Source: Larix sibirica (Eukaryota; Streptophyta; Pinopsida; Pinales; Pinaceae). Taken from it: a DNA stretch of 10,138 bases. Under the pieces are notes generated by a model. It did not search any database, was not told where the DNA came from, and saw nothing but the letters and a program-made list of their open reading frames with translations. Numbering within the stretch: the first letter of the stretch is position 1; every line of letters begins with the position of its first letter. The position numbers and the translations under genes were made by a program. Below are positions 7,498 through 10,138 of the stretch, piece by piece. The stretch spans positions 56,515-66,652 of the forward strand of contig NWUY0300008658.1 in assembly GCA_004151065.3 (NCBI GenBank). The letters run 5' to 3'.

Positions 7498-7505
7498 TCA
7501 CCTCC
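7498..7505 (+). repeat. putative 3' target-site duplication of LINE-A
   Basis: TCACCTCC repeats the bases at 288-295 exactly and begins at the base after the A tail. The position relative to the tail, more than the length, makes it credible. Confidence 0.55.
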
Positions 7506-7950
7506 CGATTGCTCTAGTTATGAATTACAATCAAAAGTTATAATTTGAGTAAAACCTTCATCTATATTTATTTGATTCAAATGAATTTGTTCCTCAATAT
7601 TGTTGACATTGAGTTCCTTGACATGCTTCCTATAAATTTAACCAATAATTAGATCACTAAGTAAATCCATTGTTGCAATAAATTTAATCTTACACACCTT
7701 TTATGGCTTTGAAGTTGATGTGATCGAAGTAGTCACTCTCTCTAGAGCTTTGTGTAATTCATAAAACTATATATAGGCATGCATTTTGGTAGCATGCCAC
7801 TTTCCTTAATCTCCAAATGTGTTGCTTATGGTAAGCTTGTACACAAACCAAAGGTAGATAGGAATTAGGTGTCTTGTAGGTTAAACTTTTATATAATAAA
7901 GTGGGTCCATGTTACCATTTAGATAAACATATGTGCCATATGACTAGTCA
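7506..7950. other. AT-rich intervening DNA between the two LINEs
   Basis: No gene can be supported. On the minus strand one frame from 7760 down to 7521 reads about 80 codons with two TAA stops (7703-7701 and 7640-7638) and has a coding-like ending, but it matches nothing I recognise. It holds the inverted repeat at 7776-7798 and a 10-base perfect palindrome, TGACTAGTCA, at 7941-7950, directly before the first LINE-B-like reading frame. Confidence 0.4.
7776..7798. repeat. short inverted repeat around GGCATGC
   Basis: GGCATGC at 7776-7782 and GCATGCC at 7792-7798 are exact reverse complements with a 9-nt spacer. Each arm contains the self-complementary GCATGC. In plants CATGCA/TGCATG (RY) elements occur in seed-gene promoters, but there is no gene here, so function is not claimed. 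Confidence 0.3.
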
Positions 7951-7951
7951 T

Positions 7952-9074
7952 TTAATGAAAATTTGTTCGGGCTCATCCGTTTTCAGTGAAGATACTGGTG
8001 AAGGTCTTGCTAGCGAGCGTTGTTCCCTGGAAATTGAACCAATTGTGTCCTGAGGCAAGTATGTTGAAATTGTATTGGCTCTCGAAGGTCCTTCTGACAA
8101 TTTTTCGGCAGAACCCACATCTTCTTTTCTGGTTAAGCTCAGCTCTGATTCTCCTTCTTTCATAAATTCACTTTCCATTGAAGAGATAAACTGTATTTCA
8201 GAGAGTAGAAGAGAAATATTTTTCTTTGAAGCATAGGTGGTCATGTAAAGAAGCTACTATTGTTTGTTCTTGGTCTGAGAATGCCCTTCTACCTTTTGTT
8301 CCTCTTTTGGTGTCTAGACTCTCTACATTGTCACTCCCGGTGAGTGGGTTGGGGGCGGGGGGAATTGAGGAATTCTATGGGGTTGGGGACAGTAGCTTCC
8401 CATATTGTTCCTTTGAATCATGTTGATGCAACTTCAATTGCCGGTTCTTTCGGGCATCCTCTTCTTCCAATTTCTACCACATTTTCATATTTTATGGGGT
8501 GGATAGTTCAACGGTTGGGAGTATTTGTCAATATTTAAACTTGCCAACTCTATTGTTGAGGAAGGATTCATTGTTGGCTATGTCGAGTCAAGATGTGGTA
8601 GGTGGTGTGGAATTTGGGGGAGCTACAGAAAAAGGTTTAGAGATTGCTTCATGGGTTTATTCTGATAATTTTGTTCGCCTCGAGTTCCTTGACAGTATGA
8701 GTGTTTCTCTGAATATTATTCAAGTTGATATTGGAGATTCTTCATTGTCTAGACATAATCCCATCCCTCTTATAAATATATCCTCTTAAATTCTCCTTTA
8801 ATTGATTTCTCAGGGATAAATTCCTAGAAGAAGGATGTTTCTCCTATATCTTCAACCCGTTACAGAATGTAACGATTAGGAAAGGAAAGTGGGGGGAGGT
8901 AAGGGGAAGCTCATAGTTGTTGATCTTAAGGGGTTAGGTTGTCCTGATCTAGTTGCTCCTCTCTTATTGGACCTGTTGGATGAAGATTTTTCAGAAGTCA
9001 TTAGTCCTGTTGGTGATGTTTATGAACTGACGAACCTTAGAGCATCAATGCCTGGGGAAATTGGTTCCTCGTGA
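7952..9074 (+). pseudogene. LINE-B ORF1 remnant (C-terminal variable region)
   Basis: No conserved domain is visible; the call rests on position before the ORF2 endonuclease and on coding-like frames. Frame 2 reads about 95 codons to TAG 8234-8236 with one TGA near 8050, acidic and Ser-rich. Frame 3 then continues from 8226 to TAA 8785-8787 with one TGA at 8424-8426. Frame 2 is also open over 8344-8538, so two compensating shifts may lie there. Around 8816-8885 frame 1 carries a SPISSTRYR-like segment, then frame 3 from 8889 holds KLIVVDLKGLGCP and ends with TGA 9072-9074, overlapping the ORF2 start. A minus-strand frame of 98 codons at 8244-7948 is uninterrupted and is the main alternative for the first part. 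Confidence 0.45.
9071..9074 (+). promoter_or_regulatory. GTGA stop/start overlap of ORF1 and ORF2 (LINE-B)
   Basis: TGA at 9072-9074 ends the ORF1 frame, and the endonuclease frame begins at 9071 with GTG directly before ATC ATT ACA. Relatives start ORF2 with Met at this place, so GTG is probably a decayed ATG, giving an ancestral ATGA identical in layout to LINE-A at 1859-1862. Confidence 0.55.
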
Positions 9075-10114
9075 TCATTACATCCTATAATATCAGGGGT
9101 TTCGGGTGCAAACCTAGAATTAATGTCCTTAAGTGACTATTTGACCAAATTAAGTCATATATCGTGTTATTATAGGAGACTGTGTGTGGTGGAGATAAAG
9201 CTTGTGAACAATTCCTTAAACTTTATCCATTTTGGGAATGTTTTTCTATTGTTGCCTTGGGATGGTTTGGGGTTTTATTGGCTGCTTGGAATCCTACATT
9301 GGCTGATTTTATACCCTACAAAACTTGTGCAGGTATCTTGTTGGTAGGTAAATTCAAGGGATTGAATCAAGTGGTTAAAGTATTGAATTGCTATGGCCCA
9401 TATTCGGGAAGGAAACAGTTATGGGATAGAACCTCGGATAGTGGTTTATTAAATTATCCATTTTTAATTATGGGGGGTCATTTGAATATGACCCTTTCTA
9501 CATAGGAAGTTTAGGGATGTATCCCTAGATTGAATCCACTAGTAGAATACTTTCAACCACTGTTTCAGGATTCCAATCTGTTGGATGTCATCCCAACTTC
9601 ATTGTCCCCTGCTTGGAGAAATGGTAGGGCAGAGGGGGGTGGAGTGGCTAAGAGACTAGATAAATTTTATATTGCAGAAGCATTTTCTTAAATGGTGGGT
9701 ATATATCATTCTTGGTCTGTCAACTCAGGGATTTCAGATCATCTCCTAGTGTGTTTGCAACTTGATTTTGAGAACTATAAACAAAAAATTGCCTTCAAAT
9801 TTAATCATTCTTGGTTGGAGGAAGAGGACTTCATAGCTCTGGTTAGAGAAAAGTGGCGGACTTTCACAAGTTTCAGTGGTGACTCAACTATGCAGAACTT
9901 AGTGGAGTAACTAAAATCTCTTAGGAGGGAAGTTATTTTATGGGAGAAAGAGAAAAGGCAATACTTAAGAGATGAGTTGCGTCAAATTCAGGTGGAGATT
10001 GATTATCTTTTCACATATTCTTCTGCTGGAATATTTCCTAGATGGGCCAAGGATCTTTTAGAAAATTTGGAAGATAGGAAATTCAAAATCTTAAATTTAG
10101 AGGTGGAGTTGTAA
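9071..10114 (+). pseudogene. LINE-B ORF2 pseudogene, endonuclease and linker part
   Basis: A single frame (frame 2) covers the whole stretch with stops at 9134 (TGA), 9173 (TAG), 9503 (TAG), 9512 (TAG), 9689 (TAA), 9908 (TAA) and 10112 (TAA). Motifs in order: SYNIRGFG (relatives SWNIRGLG), the QET motif with Gln replaced by the TAG at 9173 but Glu kept, LNCYGPYSGR, IMGGHLNMTL where GGDFN is expected so the catalytic Asp is His, KRLDKFYIAEAF, and an intact SGISDHL. Then comes the Glu/Lys-rich linker (WEKEKRQYLRDELRQIQVE, about 9940-10000), which in LINEs precedes the RT. The RT lies beyond the window or is lost. No frameshift is needed, so this copy has decayed mainly by substitutions. Confidence 0.88.
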
Positions 10115-10138
10115 TGTCCCTTATTAGGAATTTTATTA

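Larger units (their letters stand above)
7951..10138 (+). mobile_element. LINE-B: 5'-truncated L1-clade element, different family, 3' end not in window
   Basis: From 9071 an L1 endonuclease and its linker are clear. Upstream, a T-rich coding-like stretch fits the variable C-terminal part of ORF1, while the DUF4283 and knuckle part is missing, so the copy seems truncated at the 5' side or broken by rearrangement. Its + strand is T/G-rich, unlike the A/G-rich LINE-A, and the endonuclease sequences differ throughout, so it is not a duplicate of LINE-A. The start at about 7951 is an estimate. The copy is dead through many stops. Confidence 0.75.

Noticed and set aside
7142-7517. Plus-strand frames of 62 and 97 codons in the LINE-A 3' end
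   Set aside because: They lie in the T/G-rich 3' UTR, one runs through the A tail and the flanking repeat, and neither resembles a protein family.
1-10138. Bacterial-type systems such as CRISPR arrays, operons or retrons
   Set aside because: No regularly spaced repeats, no Shine-Dalgarno-led gene runs, and the reverse transcriptase motifs with zf-RVT and DUF4283 are those of plant LINEs.
288-10138. LINE-A nested inside LINE-B
   Set aside because: The sequence before 288 and that directly after 7505 do not read as LINE-B; LINE-B-like frames begin about 450 bases after the LINE-A tail, so the elements are adjacent, not nested.

Overview
The window looks like intergenic, repeat-derived DNA from a seed plant. 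I see no intact host gene, rRNA, tRNA or CRISPR array. It is dominated by two decayed non-LTR retrotransposons (LINEs, L1 clade) lying head to tail on the + strand. A plant origin is indicated by the domain set: a DUF4283 plus zinc-knuckle ORF1, a zf-RVT domain after the reverse transcriptase, and a C-terminal RNase H known in plant L1 elements. The style of the proteins reminds me of conifer LINEs; that is recall, not a search result.

Layout. Positions 1-287 are non-coding flank. Positions 296-7497 are LINE-A, apparently full length at about 7.2 kb. It has a short 5' leader, ORF1 (DUF4283, CCHC knuckle, charged tail; to 1862), ORF2 (AP-type endonuclease, reverse transcriptase, zf-RVT, RNase H; 1859-6271), a further coding-like frame here called ORF3 (6321-7103), a T/G-rich 3' UTR, an AATAAA signal and an A8 tail. 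An exact 8-bp direct repeat (288-295 and 7498-7505) brackets it and is the probable target-site duplication. Positions 7506-7950 are AT-rich with no convincing gene. From about 7951 to the window end lies LINE-B, a different and 5'-truncated L1 family: the C-terminal part of an ORF1 (to 9074), then an ORF2 endonuclease and linker (from 9071), cut by the window edge or by a change of sequence near 10110.

In a living element ORF1 would coat the RNA, the endonuclease would nick the target, the reverse transcriptase would copy the RNA at the nick, and RNase H could remove the template. Neither copy can do this now. LINE-A has about 20 in-frame stops, at least seven frameshifts and losses at catalytic or metal-binding positions (knuckle Cys to Gly, endonuclease SDH to FKH, RNase H last Asp to Asn). 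LINE-B has lost the endonuclease GGDFN Asp and has stops throughout.

The points most worth following up are the coding-like frame downstream of RNase H in LINE-A, and the same stop/start overlap of the ORF1 stop with the ORF2 start (ATGA in LINE-A, GTGA in LINE-B) in two clearly different families, which suggests coupled translation of ORF2.
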